Below are positions 7,511 through 16,048 of a stretch of 20,940 bases of DNA, in pieces (within the stretch, counting starts at the first letter, position 1; the number at the start of each line of letters is the position of its first letter). Both the position numbers and the translations under genes were made by a program. This stretch comes from a virus. The notes under the pieces are model-generated. The model was not told the origin of the DNA, did no database searches, and saw only the letters and a list, made by a program, of their open reading frames with translations. The DNA lies in the IMG/VR virus record IMGVR_UViG_3300035670_001423, positions 1 through 20,940 of that record; one strand, 5' to 3'.

Positions 7511-8386
7511 TTATAGATTTCCTGCTCTTATGTTGTCGATGTTCTTAACTACTTCGTTTGTAATTGTAACAGTAGATTTAGAAAAGAATTGACGTTTACC
7601 ATTTGTAGCCATATCTTTATTCATTGTATCAGGGATAATATAACCATATAAAGTTATACTCATATTTGTTCTTGCAACACGTTGTTCATTTACAGAATAT
7701 TCAGCTGTTGAATCAAATCTGTCTATGTATGTTCTAAATTGAAATCTATTTTTATCTCCCCAATATGAATCAGAAGCAAATTCTATTGATTCAATTATTT
7801 TATTGTTTTCCTGCATGTAATTTGTAAACACAATACAATCATATGTCAGATTGATATAGTCAGGTACTGGGGTTAGATAGAATTTATCAGATGGGGTCCA
7901 ATTATTTAGTATATCAAATGGTGTATATTGATTTTGTTGATTATATCTTGCTTTAGAGACAGCAAAATTATTTACATTATTCCCATCTAATTTATTTGCT
8001 AGTGTTCTATTTTTTTCAAATCCTGTTCTCCTCACCATAATGATAGGATACATGATTCTACCATTTTTATCTCTCCAATATCCATCTTGTTGAATAGAAA
8101 CCCAACGTTCTTGAGAACCATAACTTACAGGAACACTAACTTTATTACCATTTTGAATTACAGTAGGTTTAATTACATTATTGAAATAATAAAATACAGC
8201 TTCATCTATATCTTGTAATCCAATAGTAAACGGTTTGATATCATTTTCAATATCAACCGAAATTTGATTTGCACGAGTAATTTGTTCCTCAGGTAAAAAA
8301 GGTTGAGTTCCAGGAATATAAGGATCAATTTGATCTCTTACTCTTTCAGCTGGTGTGTTTGGTAATATGGGTAGTTGTCTTGGCAT
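7511..8386 (-). CDS. Tail sheath stabilizer and completion protein, T4 gp15-like (291 aa)
   Basis: The assignment is based on remote resemblance to T4 gp15 (272 aa), which caps the tail and joins it to the neck. Matching blocks, in order: VPVSYGSQERW at residues 85-95 (T4: VPITYASKEHF); LTYDCIVFTNYMQENNKIIE at 180-199 (T4: MIYELSIFTRYEDDMFQIVE); and VARTNMSITLYGYIIPD at 237-253 (T4: RRRIEWSLTFEVNGWMYPP). The first 60 residues are proline-rich and poorly structured. The start ATG overlaps the stop of the gp14-like gene by one base (TAATG), which indicates translational coupling. There is no Shine-Dalgarno sequence. The neighbouring gp13- and gp14-like genes support the call. In a mature virion it would form a hexameric ring at the tail end. 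Confidence 0.78.
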   Translation of the reverse strand: MPRQLPILPNTPAERVRDQIDPYIPGTQPFLPEEQITRANQISVDIENDIKPFTIGLQDIDEAVFYYFNNVIKPTVIQNGNKVSVPVSYGSQERWVSIQQDGYWRDKNGRIMYPIIMVRRTGFEKNRTLANKLDGNNVNNFAVSKARYNQQNQYTPFDILNNWTPSDKFYLTPVPDYINLTYDCIVFTNYMQENNKIIESIEFASDSYWGDKNRFQFRTYIDRFDSTAEYSVNEQRVARTNMSITLYGYIIPDTMNKDMATNGKRQFFSKSTVTITNEVVKNIDNIRAGNL

Positions 8387-8883
8387 TATCTAGATTGAGT
8401 TATACCTAATAGTTCAGGAGAAACATAATGAGCAAAACATATAATAGAAAAACTTGCACCAAAATTATCTAGATATTCTCCTCCATAATTGTATTGAGGT
8501 ACTTTACCTACTATATCTTGGTTTTCGTTTACTAAATTTACTTCATAATAATCATTATTCCATAATATAATATCACCTATTTGAGGTACTACATTTTGTA
8601 CTACTAAATCACTACGTAAAAATCTAAATCCAAAATTTCTTGTAATATCAGGACCTAAACTATCATAATTACCTTCATAATCTCCTCTATCAATTAAGCA
8701 TTGAATCAATACAGGAGGAAGATACATTTTAGTACCGTTAGCTGCTTCACCATAAACATTTTGAGGAGTTTCTTGTAATGATATTTGATAATATCCTATA
8801 TTTTGCTCAATAATGTTATGTATCAACTCAGTGTTGATAACATGAAAAAATGAAATATCGCGAGCACTACCGTATAGAGCCAT
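8386..8883 (-). CDS. Head-completion neck protein, T4 gp14-like (165 aa)
   Basis: The protein is shorter than T4 gp14 (256 aa) but keeps its middle. 'KMYLPPVLIQCLIDRGDYEG' at residues 52-71 sits where T4 has 'CYYVPREYV'. GDIILWNNDYYEVNLVNENQ at 103-122 matches T4 [20 protein letters not shown], and is followed by a GK-containing turn (IVGKVPQY) and an 'AHYVSPELLG' end. The N-terminus MALYGSARDISFFHVINTEL, like the whole protein, resembles short neck proteins of environmental T4-like phages. It would close the packaged head together with the gp13-like protein. It begins two bases after the stop of the 110-aa gene and ends in a one-base overlap with the gp15-like gene. The assignment is by motif and gene order, without database support. 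Confidence 0.75.
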   Translation of the reverse strand: MALYGSARDISFFHVINTELIHNIIEQNIGYYQISLQETPQNVYGEAANGTKMYLPPVLIQCLIDRGDYEGNYDSLGPDITRNFGFRFLRSDLVVQNVVPQIGDIILWNNDYYEVNLVNENQDIVGKVPQYNYGGEYLDNFGASFSIICFAHYVSPELLGITQSR

Positions 8884-8885
8884 TA

Positions 8886-9218
8886 TTAGTAATTTCTAAT
8901 TTTTAATAATGTTTTTGTTCTAACATAAAACTTCAATAGTCCTGGTATTTTTAGAGCTTCATGTTTGATCATTTTGATAGTATCTATTGCATTACCTTCA
9001 GAAATAAATTTTATTTCAAGTAAGGTATATTTGTAATCATCAGTTGAAGCAGCGTCTAATTTTTCGGTATCAATTACTTTAACTACAACTACATCTCTAA
9101 TACCACGAATTTGATTGTATATTTCTGTAAAGTTAAAGTCGGTTCTCATTTTGATGACTACTTGTACAAAAGATGTCTCAAATGTTGCTTCGTTTAATAT
9201 AGTTTGTAATGATATCAT
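8886..9218 (-). CDS. Unknown 110-aa protein in the neck cassette
   Basis: I do not recognise a family. The protein begins MISLQTILNEATFETSFVQV and shows an alternating beta-alpha-beta pattern. A strand (FVQVVIKMRTDF, about 17-28) is followed by a helix (FTEIYNQIRGI), a strand (VVVVKVID), a loop, a long strand (KYTLLEIKFISE), a helix (AIDTIKMIKHEALKI) and a last strand (LLKFYVRTKTLL). That order is typical of a small ferredoxin-like fold. There are no cysteine clusters or enzyme motifs. It starts one base after the gp13-like stop (coding strand TTTTAAAATG) and ends two bases before the gp14-like ATG, so it belongs to the same translationally coupled cassette. A minor neck or tail-completion role is plausible from position only. 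Confidence 0.8.
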   Translation of the reverse strand: MISLQTILNEATFETSFVQVVIKMRTDFNFTEIYNQIRGIRDVVVVKVIDTEKLDAASTDDYKYTLLEIKFISEGNAIDTIKMIKHEALKIPGLLKFYVRTKTLLKIRNY

Positions 9219-9219
9219 T

Positions 9220-10392
9220 TTAAAATATGTAAAAGCCCATTGGCACGTTAGCTAATGTTTTGTTTAAATTATCAGCATTTGCTGCTTGTTTTTCAAGTTG
9301 TTTTTGTCTTCCTGTTTCTGCTAGTGTTTCTCTTAATTGCAACAATAATGCTTCTTTTGTTGATCTAGCATCTGTAAGTAAATCTTGTTGATTAAGAGTA
9401 ACTTCAGATCCAGGGATAGGTACTGTTGAATATTTACCCCTTACATATCCTAAAATTTCACGACATAATGCTAATGTATATTGATAAACCCACATTCTAC
9501 CTATTGAATTAATATAGTTGTAGTTTGGATTTATATAAGGTACATTTGAAGGATTTGTAATAAGATTTGTTTGAGCAGATCCACTTGCACTTCTTCCTCC
9601 TACAACACTATCTCTTTCACTTCCTTTAACATATTGGATCCATAAAGTATAGTCAATTAAAGGAATAGGGAATATTTTAAGTTGGTTATTTATAATTTCA
9701 AAAGAGAATGCTGCTTTTCTTATTTGATCATTTAATTCAATTGCTTGAATTCTTTGTAAGTCAAAAAACAAAGGCATCAACATAAAGGTAATGGCAGGAG
9801 AGTAGGCTCCAAAACCAAAGCTATTAAGTAAACCCTCATAGCTATATCCTATACCAACATATGGATCAAAATATCTTAAAGCAGCTGGAGGTGCTTCAAA
9901 AAATACTCTCTTTACTTCAATATAATCTCCAGGAGCAAGTGATGCTGATTGTAAAGCCCATGTATCTAAGTCATATGATTGTGTAAGAGCGTGTAAATGT
10001 ATTGCACCACTATACCATGTAACATCACCACCAACGCCTGCTTCTTCTCCGTAATCAGATGCAATTCTAATCATTCCTCCAAGTGAAGGAGTCATTAGTA
10101 ATTGGTTAAACGGACCAGAACCTGTTGGGTTTCCTTCCATAGAGAGCATGTTCTCTCTAATTTGGAATTGGTAGACTTCATTACCATATACTGTAACAGC
10201 TTCTTCAAAAGCTGTGTATATTTGAACTGGTTGTAATTCTACAACTTCAATAGGCCATCCTAGTCGCCTTGTAACAAAAGTTACAACAGCATCGGCATCT
10301 ACTTGAAAATCATATTGATAATCGTAGAAACCAAAGGCAGTATCCCCAGGAAAAAACGAGGAACTACCAGCATATACAGGAATATTGGCCAT
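9220..10392 (-). CDS. Head-completion neck protein, T4 gp13-like (390 aa)
   Basis: T4 gp13 (309 aa) seals the portal with gp14. Here residues 37-71 contain VVTFVTRRLGWPIEVVEL followed by QPVQIYTAFEEAVTVYG, matching T4 VILRRLGAPIINVEL ... QIYDCIQRALELYG. The C-terminal part has 'GRMWVYQYTLALCREILGYV' (T4: RWVKDYATALAKELNGQIL) and PGSEVTLNQQDLLTDARSTK (T4: PGGVTIDGQRLIEEARLEK), followed by EALLLQLRETL. Compared with T4 there is an N-terminal extension of about 30 residues (MANIPVYAGSSSFFPGDTAF...) and a longer C-terminal helix rich in Gln/Lys ending PMGFYIF. It is the first gene of the neck cassette, 15 nt downstream of a putative promoter element, without Shine-Dalgarno. I am confident in the family, less so in any fine role of the extensions. 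Confidence 0.83.
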   Translation of the reverse strand: MANIPVYAGSSSFFPGDTAFGFYDYQYDFQVDADAVVTFVTRRLGWPIEVVELQPVQIYTAFEEAVTVYGNEVYQFQIRENMLSMEGNPTGSGPFNQLLMTPSLGGMIRIASDYGEEAGVGGDVTWYSGAIHLHALTQSYDLDTWALQSASLAPGDYIEVKRVFFEAPPAALRYFDPYVGIGYSYEGLLNSFGFGAYSPAITFMLMPLFFDLQRIQAIELNDQIRKAAFSFEIINNQLKIFPIPLIDYTLWIQYVKGSERDSVVGGRSASGSAQTNLITNPSNVPYINPNYNYINSIGRMWVYQYTLALCREILGYVRGKYSTVPIPGSEVTLNQQDLLTDARSTKEALLLQLRETLAETGRQKQLEKQAANADNLNKTLANVPMGFYIF

Positions 10393-10407
10393 CTATTGTT
10401 ATTTTGG

Positions 10408-10416
10408 TATAAATAT
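10408..10416 (-). promoter_or_regulatory. Putative late promoter element upstream of the neck cassette
   Basis: Coding-strand ATATTTATA, 15 nt before the gp13-like ATG, inside a 28-base gap. If it acts like a -10 element the transcript would have a leader of only about ten bases. Confidence 0.48.
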
Positions 10417-10420
10417 TAAA

Positions 10421-13400
10421 TTACTCTGGTTTATTTTTTGTTTTAGGTTTGCGAGTTTTTTTAGGTTTTTCAATGCCTTTAAGCTCATTTATTTCGTCTT
10501 TAAGTTCCTTAATACATTGTATAAGGAAAGGAACTAATTTTTCATACTTAACTGCTTTATACCCATTATTTCTAGTTGTTACTACTTCAGGTAATATTTC
10601 CTCAATTTCTTGGGCTACAACTCCTATATCACGACCTCTAAACCCATGCATTGCTATTAAGTCTTCATCTTCTTTCCAATCAAAGGTATAACCTTGTATA
10701 TTATCTAATTTGTATAAAGCATTAGCAATTGGCTTAAGATTTTCTTTAAGTGCTCTATCAGAAGTAGAGAAAGATACAACATCATTTGTAGCATCAATCC
10801 TACCTACAACAGCGGATCCTGTTGTACCTACACCTAATGAACTTGTTACATGCAATGAGCCTGTTATTATAGTTGAAACAGCTATAGATCCTGTACCGTT
10901 ACTTCCACTTGTAAATTGTATTTTAATATTACCACTACCATCAGCAATAATAATATTATTATCAAGAGTAGATGGTAATCCTTTTATATTAGCACCTAAT
11001 ATAGTATTATTACTACCAGAAGCCATTCCAAAACCAGGCATATAGCCTACTATAGTATTATTGCTACCTGTTCCTAAATTTTCTGCTGTTGTCCTTCCTA
11101 CAAAGACGTTGTTACTACCTGATCTTAATGTATAACCAGCAGCTTGTCCAAGTGCCGTATTAGAAGATCCGCTTACCATATTGTATAAAGCAAAATCACC
11201 AAAAGCAGCATTATAATCATCTGATGTATTTCTGTACAATGCATAGGAACCAAAAGCATTGTTTACTTCACCTGTAGTGTTGAAGGCTAATGCATAAGCA
11301 CCAAATGCATTATTTCTAAAACCAGTAGACCCTGTTGTGTAAAACAAAGCATAAGCACCTACAGCAGTATTTCTATTATTAGTTGCATATCTTAAAGCAC
11401 CATATCCTACGGCAACATTTTCAACTCCGGAAACTAATTCAGCTAATGTATAATCTCCTATAGCTATATTACGGTTAGTTCCTGCACTAGCACTTCTGAG
11501 TGTTGCATATCCAAAAACTAAATTATTTCCAGTGCTAGCGGAATAATATGCTCTACCTATTGTTATAGGTTCTGATGTGGCACTTCTTATAAGAATATCT
11601 GTGCTACCTGTTATTGAACCTGTTACTGAAAGTGAACCTGTTAAGCTAAATGAACCAGTAATTATTACACTTTGAGTAAGTGGATTAATATACGATGCTG
11701 TATTAGCATTTAGAGTTTGAGAAGCAGATACAGCAAAACTAGCAGTTCCAAATAATGAGCCTGTTACTTGTGTAATATTTGCTATACTAGCTGTTATAAA
11801 AGAAGCAGTAATAGAGCTAATATTATATAGATCATTTCCTCCAAGACCTAAATCATTAGACATTTGTCTTCCACCATCAACAAGCAAGTATTGAGGGTGA
11901 TCATCCGCACTTAATCCTAACAAGTTACCGTGTACTGCAGAGGCATTAACTCCGGAGGCTTGGAAACCAATTACAGGACGTATGTCTTCAATTTGGGTTA
12001 TGTTAGCAGATCCTGACTGTACATAGACAGCAGCTATTGATACAACACCATCATTAAAGTAACTTGGTATGTTTGGTAAATTAGCTCCTTCTGCTTCAAC
12101 TAATGTTGAATATTGGTTATTATTAACTACTAAAAAGTATTTTTCATTAGCTCCATCTCCTACCAAAAATACTATATGTTTAGTATAGTAAGAAGCAGAC
12201 ATTGGAATTAATTGGCTTCCAGAAGCATATACACTACTAGGTACAAGTGATGAAGTATATGTTGCCCATCCAGAACCACTTGTATAGTATTGATTTAAAT
12301 TAATAGAAGAGGTACCAGCAGGAGTAAATTGGTTTTCTGAGAAGAAATAGACACCTGAGGTTACATCTAGTTGAAAAGGAGTAGTATCTGCTGTTACAAT
12401 AGAACCTTGAGAATATACAGGTCCTAAGGCTTCTCTATTAAATGTGGAGATTTTATTAGACATATGTTCTCCATCATATGGGCTTTGATCTATAAATTCT
12501 ATTGTAGTATCATTAGTTACTACTCGACCTAATATAATATTAGTTGCATTATCAGGAACAGACCCAGCAGCTGATAATATTGAATTATCATTAAAGTAAA
12601 TATAGTTGTTTGTATTAGCTGCTAAAATTAAAGTACTATTACTCCAATCTATTCTTTCGTATACATCTAGATTTAAGGAGTTTTGTAAATAACCAAAACC
12701 AGCAGCTACGTTAATTGTTAAACCACCAGAAACAGATAAAGTACCACCTTGCATTACCCCCATTGGGGATCCTTTAAATATAAGAGTTGTAGCATCTGTG
12801 TGGGTACCATCAGCAAATGTTACGGATAATTTACGAGTAACGTCATTTTCACCGTCAGCATCATCTAAGAAATTCCAATATACTTCACTACTTACATTAT
12901 TTATTTTACTATGATCTGCTATACCTTGAAAACGACCTTGTGTTCCTGTTTTTTGTATGTATAAATCATAAGTAAGAGAATCGTGAATCATTCCTCCTAC
13001 TACTCTAAAAGTAGGAGCGTTTCCTATATTAGGTACTTGTATACCATATTCCCAATTTTGAACATCAAGTCCAGCTATTTCAGCTATAGCTCTATCTGCT
13101 AAATAAATTGCACTAGAACCAGACACTGAATCTCCTGCAAACACAGAAGTATATAGATCTAATTCAGCTCCACTTCCTATAGCATAATTACCTGTAGAAA
13201 CAGTACCTGAAGGGAATAGGTAGTAGTTTTCCATGTTGGCATTAGCCATTATCCCTCCACTAGCAGATACATAAGTACCATAGCTAAAAGAACCATTAAT
13301 ATCTACATACTCACCAAAGAATTGAGTTGGAGCAGAGGTACCTATTACTTTTACACCATAATCAGATTCATAAATTGATATTTTATGAACTAATGAAAAT

Positions 13401-15493
13401 CCATCTATATTTTCACAAAGAATAGCAGCATATCCAGATCCTGCTCCTCGTATTGTCATAAAAGATAATTCATTAGAATTACCTAATTTAAATATGTTAT
13501 GGTTACTACCTGAAGCTATAACTTCAGTAGTTTGTATATCAGAACCTACTATACTAATATATGGTTTTCCTGTTAAATCAATTTCTTTTTCTATAAATTG
13601 ACCAGGACCTACTTCAATTACATACCTATTATTTTCTGAGGAGTCAGTAATGTAAGCAACTGAAGCGCTGATAGAGGTGAAATCGCCTCCTTTTTTGTTT
13701 ACAGTTATTTTTCTTTGATCAGTATTAACCTCATATAAAGGAGCTTCATATGGTATAATTGTTTTTAAAAATGTATCGTTTCCTTGAACTTTGCCTATTG
13801 ATCCAGTATGTTCAATAAATACATCTCTAGTACAGTTTTCAAAGTTAAGAGCAATAGCATCAATACTTGGAGCAGATCCTGTTTGAGGAGCCCAAATACC
13901 ATTAGTCCATCTTTGGAAGTTAACTCCTGTTAATCTTAAAACACCACCATTATATACTTTAAATCCGGTTCCAAGAGAAGATCCTACTGCTCTTGTTAAT
14001 AAACATCCATTAACAATGAATGCACAACCAGGAGCGTCGGCTAGGGCAAATATTTGATTTGGATCAGAACCTTCTATACCACCATTTGTAGAAGTTACGT
14101 TACGTAATTGCATTCTACCTATGCTACCATTGCTGCCTGTTACATGGAAACCAATATCAAATGATTTTACACTAGCATCTGTGAATCCACCATATTTTAC
14201 ATTGGAACATTGTAAAATACAGTTTCCACTTCCAGAACCTTCACAAGTTGCATTTGTATAGTTGGTACCAAAACGAATATTTTCTGCGTATGCAATTGCA
14301 TTTGTTTGTGGTGTTGTAGCAGATGAATAATAAATTGCAGAAACACCAGGAGCAGTAGCACCTTGTATTTGCATATCTATGACCATAGTTTGGTCTGACA
14401 TTATAAATATGCTAGCACTTGGGTTAGAAGCAGATACAACAGTTGATGTTGAACTTTCACCCTTAACTGCTACATAAGAAGGTACTGTAATTGTATCTTC
14501 GATATAAACACCAGGGTATACTTTTACAGTATAAGTATTATTTACAGAAGCATCTGTAATGCTATCTACAGCAGTTTTAATTGAATTATAATCAGTATCA
14601 CTGCCAGGTAAACCTACAGTTATAAAATTATCTATAAAATTAGGAGCTGAATTTTCAGCATATGAAGATGTTATTGAGTAAGAAGCAGAAGTAACAAATA
14701 ATGAAGATGTTGATACTGCTGTTGGATAATTATTTGAAGCTCCTATCCAAGTATATCCTGGTTGTATGTTTGGTAAATTAGATGGACCTGAATTAAATAC
14801 TACTCCTTGCCCCCCACTTCCTTCTTTAGTTACGTATCCTAATACTTGGATTATGGCAGAACCAGTAGGGCGAGTTGAAGTCCAACCACCACCTACACCT
14901 ATAAATATTTCTGTTCCTGCAGGGTATCCTGTTGTATCAACACCTTTAATTAAACCTAATGCTATACCCCTACCTGTTCCTCCCGGTGCAATAGTATCTG
15001 CTGTAATATAGACTACGGGCATTTTTAAAGCGTTACCTGCATCTGCTACATAAACTATAGAAGCAGCTCCTATAGAACCTGAAACATATACTGGTGTTCC
15101 TTTTGTTATAGTGGTAACTTCACCGTTGTATATTTCTTCATATATTGTTTTAACATATTGTAATGATAAAGTACCATTACCATCTGTTTGTATAAATGAT
15201 TCTTCACCATTATCTGCTATAGGATATAATAATCCACTAGCTGTGAATGAATTTGATACGTTAAATGTAGTAGCATATGATGATGTAGTACCATAGGAAG
15301 CACTTAAAATACTATTTGAGCCATAAGGACCAAATACATTAGAACTCGTTATAAATGATGAAGTTATTGCTTGAGAAGCCGATACAGCAAACGATGCTGT
15401 GCCAAACAAGGAGCCGGTTATACCATTATCGACAGTAAGAGAGTTTAGGCTAGCATTCGAGCCTGATACAATGACTTTTTTCCAGTTTGGCAT
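10421..15493 (-). CDS. Large tail fibre/tailspike with beta-helix modules, YadA-like repeats and S74 chaperone (1690 aa)
   Basis: I chose ATG 15493 because MPNWKKVIVSGSNAS aligns with the start of the 347-aa fibre protein; an in-frame GTG at 15532 would add 13 unrelated residues. Parts from this start: 1-23 shared N-terminal tag; 27-75 GSLFGTASFAVSASQ-type Ser/Ala repeats; about 118-250 a beta-rich module (KGTPVYVSG, GRGIALGLIKG); about 288-580 and 596-865 two right-handed beta-helix, pectin-lyase-like modules, each opening with a VKVYPGVYIE- or IEVGPGQFIE-type strand; 1188-1202 HGNLLGLSADDHPQY; about 1335-1515 repeats of the NTAVGAYAL / NNAFGSYAL type as in YadA-like head domains; 1578-1690 a Peptidase S74 intramolecular chaperone with Ser1578 and Lys1583 in SDRALK, the spacing of the endosialidase self-cleaving dyad, plus IGVVAQEIEEILPEVV and a basic tail. 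A trimeric fibre that cuts off its own chaperone is expected. The beta-helices might bind or degrade polysaccharide; no catalytic site is evident. Confidence 0.9.
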   Translation of the reverse strand: MPNWKKVIVSGSNASLNSLTVDNGITGSLFGTASFAVSASQAITSSFITSSNVFGPYGSNSILSASYGTTSSYATTFNVSNSFTASGLLYPIADNGEESFIQTDGNGTLSLQYVKTIYEEIYNGEVTTITKGTPVYVSGSIGAASIVYVADAGNALKMPVVYITADTIAPGGTGRGIALGLIKGVDTTGYPAGTEIFIGVGGGWTSTRPTGSAIIQVLGYVTKEGSGGQGVVFNSGPSNLPNIQPGYTWIGASNNYPTAVSTSSLFVTSASYSITSSYAENSAPNFIDNFITVGLPGSDTDYNSIKTAVDSITDASVNNTYTVKVYPGVYIEDTITVPSYVAVKGESSTSTVVSASNPSASIFIMSDQTMVIDMQIQGATAPGVSAIYYSSATTPQTNAIAYAENIRFGTNYTNATCEGSGSGNCILQCSNVKYGGFTDASVKSFDIGFHVTGSNGSIGRMQLRNVTSTNGGIEGSDPNQIFALADAPGCAFIVNGCLLTRAVGSSLGTGFKVYNGGVLRLTGVNFQRWTNGIWAPQTGSAPSIDAIALNFENCTRDVFIEHTGSIGKVQGNDTFLKTIIPYEAPLYEVNTDQRKITVNKKGGDFTSISASVAYITDSSENNRYVIEVGPGQFIEKEIDLTGKPYISIVGSDIQTTEVIASGSNHNIFKLGNSNELSFMTIRGAGSGYAAILCENIDGFSLVHKISIYESDYGVKVIGTSAPTQFFGEYVDINGSFSYGTYVSASGGIMANANMENYYLFPSGTVSTGNYAIGSGAELDLYTSVFAGDSVSGSSAIYLADRAIAEIAGLDVQNWEYGIQVPNIGNAPTFRVVGGMIHDSLTYDLYIQKTGTQGRFQGIADHSKINNVSSEVYWNFLDDADGENDVTRKLSVTFADGTHTDATTLIFKGSPMGVMQGGTLSVSGGLTINVAAGFGYLQNSLNLDVYERIDWSNSTLILAANTNNYIYFNDNSILSAAGSVPDNATNIILGRVVTNDTTIEFIDQSPYDGEHMSNKISTFNREALGPVYSQGSIVTADTTPFQLDVTSGVYFFSENQFTPAGTSSINLNQYYTSGSGWATYTSSLVPSSVYASGSQLIPMSASYYTKHIVFLVGDGANEKYFLVVNNNQYSTLVEAEGANLPNIPSYFNDGVVSIAAVYVQSGSANITQIEDIRPVIGFQASGVNASAVHGNLLGLSADDHPQYLLVDGGRQMSNDLGLGGNDLYNISSITASFITASIANITQVTGSLFGTASFAVSASQTLNANTASYINPLTQSVIITGSFSLTGSLSVTGSITGSTDILIRSATSEPITIGRAYYSASTGNNLVFGYATLRSASAGTNRNIAIGDYTLAELVSGVENVAVGYGALRYATNNRNTAVGAYALFYTTGSTGFRNNAFGAYALAFNTTGEVNNAFGSYALYRNTSDDYNAAFGDFALYNMVSGSSNTALGQAAGYTLRSGSNNVFVGRTTAENLGTGSNNTIVGYMPGFGMASGSNNTILGANIKGLPSTLDNNIIIADGSGNIKIQFTSGSNGTGSIAVSTIITGSLHVTSSLGVGTTGSAVVGRIDATNDVVSFSTSDRALKENLKPIANALYKLDNIQGYTFDWKEDEDLIAMHGFRGRDIGVVAQEIEEILPEVVTTRNNGYKAVKYEKLVPFLIQCIKELKDEINELKGIEKPKKTRKPKTKNKPE

Positions 15494-15524
15494 ATCAAAT
15501 ATTTTGTTTTTATTGCGGTTAGAT

Positions 15525-15547
15525 ACATACACTTATGCCGTGTATAT
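15525..15547 (-). promoter_or_regulatory. Hairpin in the long leader of the 1690-aa fibre gene
   Basis: On the coding strand ATATACAC-GGCATAA-GTGTATGT forms an eight-pair stem (one G-U) with a seven-base loop. It lies within an 87-base segment between the putative promoter element and the ATG that is richer in G and C than other leaders here. Regulatory role is a guess. Confidence 0.35.
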
Positions 15548-15580
15548 GCCTACTTCCCGTTAGGGCCAGCAATATTCCAC

Positions 15581-15589
15581 AATAAATAT
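15581..15589 (-). promoter_or_regulatory. Putative late promoter element upstream of the 1690-aa fibre gene
   Basis: Coding-strand ATATTTATT six bases after the stop of the 74-aa gene and 87 nt before the fibre ATG, an unusually long spacing compared with 14-41 nt for the other copies. Confidence 0.4.
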
Positions 15590-15595
15590 GCTAAA

Positions 15596-15820
15596 CTATT
15601 TCTTGGCTTGTTGTCTTTCCTTGTCGAGGGCGATTGCTTTTTCTAATTCCGCGGTTTTTTTTTCGCTCATCATGTTATTAATTTCTGTAATTTCATGTTC
15701 TAATTTATTTTGCAAATTAGCTAGAAATTTTGCATCTTTACCCGTAATGTTTACAACATCAGATGCTTGACGCATGAAAATTAATTCATTAAGAGTGAAA
15801 TCTACTGAGAATAGATCCAT
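15596..15820 (-). CDS. Small helical protein in the fibre block (74 aa)
   Basis: A 74-residue protein beginning MDLFSVDFTLNELIFMRQAS. After a short strand and loop (VVNITGKDAKF, about 22-32), the rest is an uninterrupted charged helix with coiled-coil character (LANLQNKLEHEITEIN, then KKTAELEKAIALDKERQQAKK). I know no function for it. It is preceded directly by another small protein gene (two bases between stop and ATG) and followed by the large S74 fibre gene. That position and its size resemble T4 gp57A (79 aa), a coiled-coil chaperone for fibre trimerisation, but there is no sequence match I can point to, so the chaperone idea is an inference. Stop is TAG. Confidence 0.75.
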   Translation of the reverse strand: MDLFSVDFTLNELIFMRQASDVVNITGKDAKFLANLQNKLEHEITEINNMMSEKKTAELEKAIALDKERQQAKK

Positions 15821-15822
15821 AA

Positions 15823-16029
15823 CTATTTATTTTTTACTTTGGTGTGTTGGTTTTGGAGTTTAAAAGCTGTATTGTAAATTAATTCTACATGTTCGCCTTT
15901 AAATGTTGTTTGTTTTAACAACATAAGTAAAAACTCTAGTTCCTGAGTGTTTAATTGGTCAGGAGCTAGAGTTTCTGTATTTTGTGGTTGTATACCTTTT
16001 TGTTGGTTAATTTTATCTAATAATCCCAT
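15823..16029 (-). CDS. Small protein in the fibre block (68 aa from the preferred start)
   Basis: Preferred start is ATG 16029 (MGLLDKINQQKGIQPQNTET), 19 nt after the stop of the 347-aa gene. In-frame alternatives are ATG 16074 and TTG 16083, but the extra residues are only the shifted reading of the 347-aa protein's conserved C-terminus (GNIFIGTDENIWIYS), which makes them doubtful. The body has a disordered Gln/Thr/Pro stretch (about 10-28). It is followed by a helix pair TQELEFLLMLLKQTTFKGEH and VELIYNTAFKLQNQ, and a basic end (HTKVKNK). The pattern 'LEFLLxLLKxxxFKGxxVELIY' looks like a small family I associate with environmental phages. Function unknown; a fibre assembly helper or fibre-attached minor protein is possible from position. 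Stop TAG, two bases before the next ATG. Confidence 0.7.
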   Translation of the reverse strand: MGLLDKINQQKGIQPQNTETLAPDQLNTQELEFLLMLLKQTTFKGEHVELIYNTAFKLQNQHTKVKNK

Positions 16030-16048
16030 AACTAGTTTTAAAAATGTT

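Noticed and set aside
9687-9694. A T4-type TATAAATA on the coding strand
   Set aside because: It is in the middle of the gp13-like gene with no start nearby; a chance match in AT-rich sequence.
10449-15296. Several plus-strand open frames of 60-111 codons opposite the 1690-aa fibre gene, and similar ones near 569, 16077, 16569, 18702, 19352 and 19854
   Set aside because: All overlap well-supported minus-strand genes, have no recognisable products and no promoter-like element in their direction.
15494-15532. GTG start at 15532 for the large fibre gene
   Set aside because: The extra 13 residues (YVSNRNKNKIFD...) have no match in the sister fibre, whose start aligns with the ATG at 15493.
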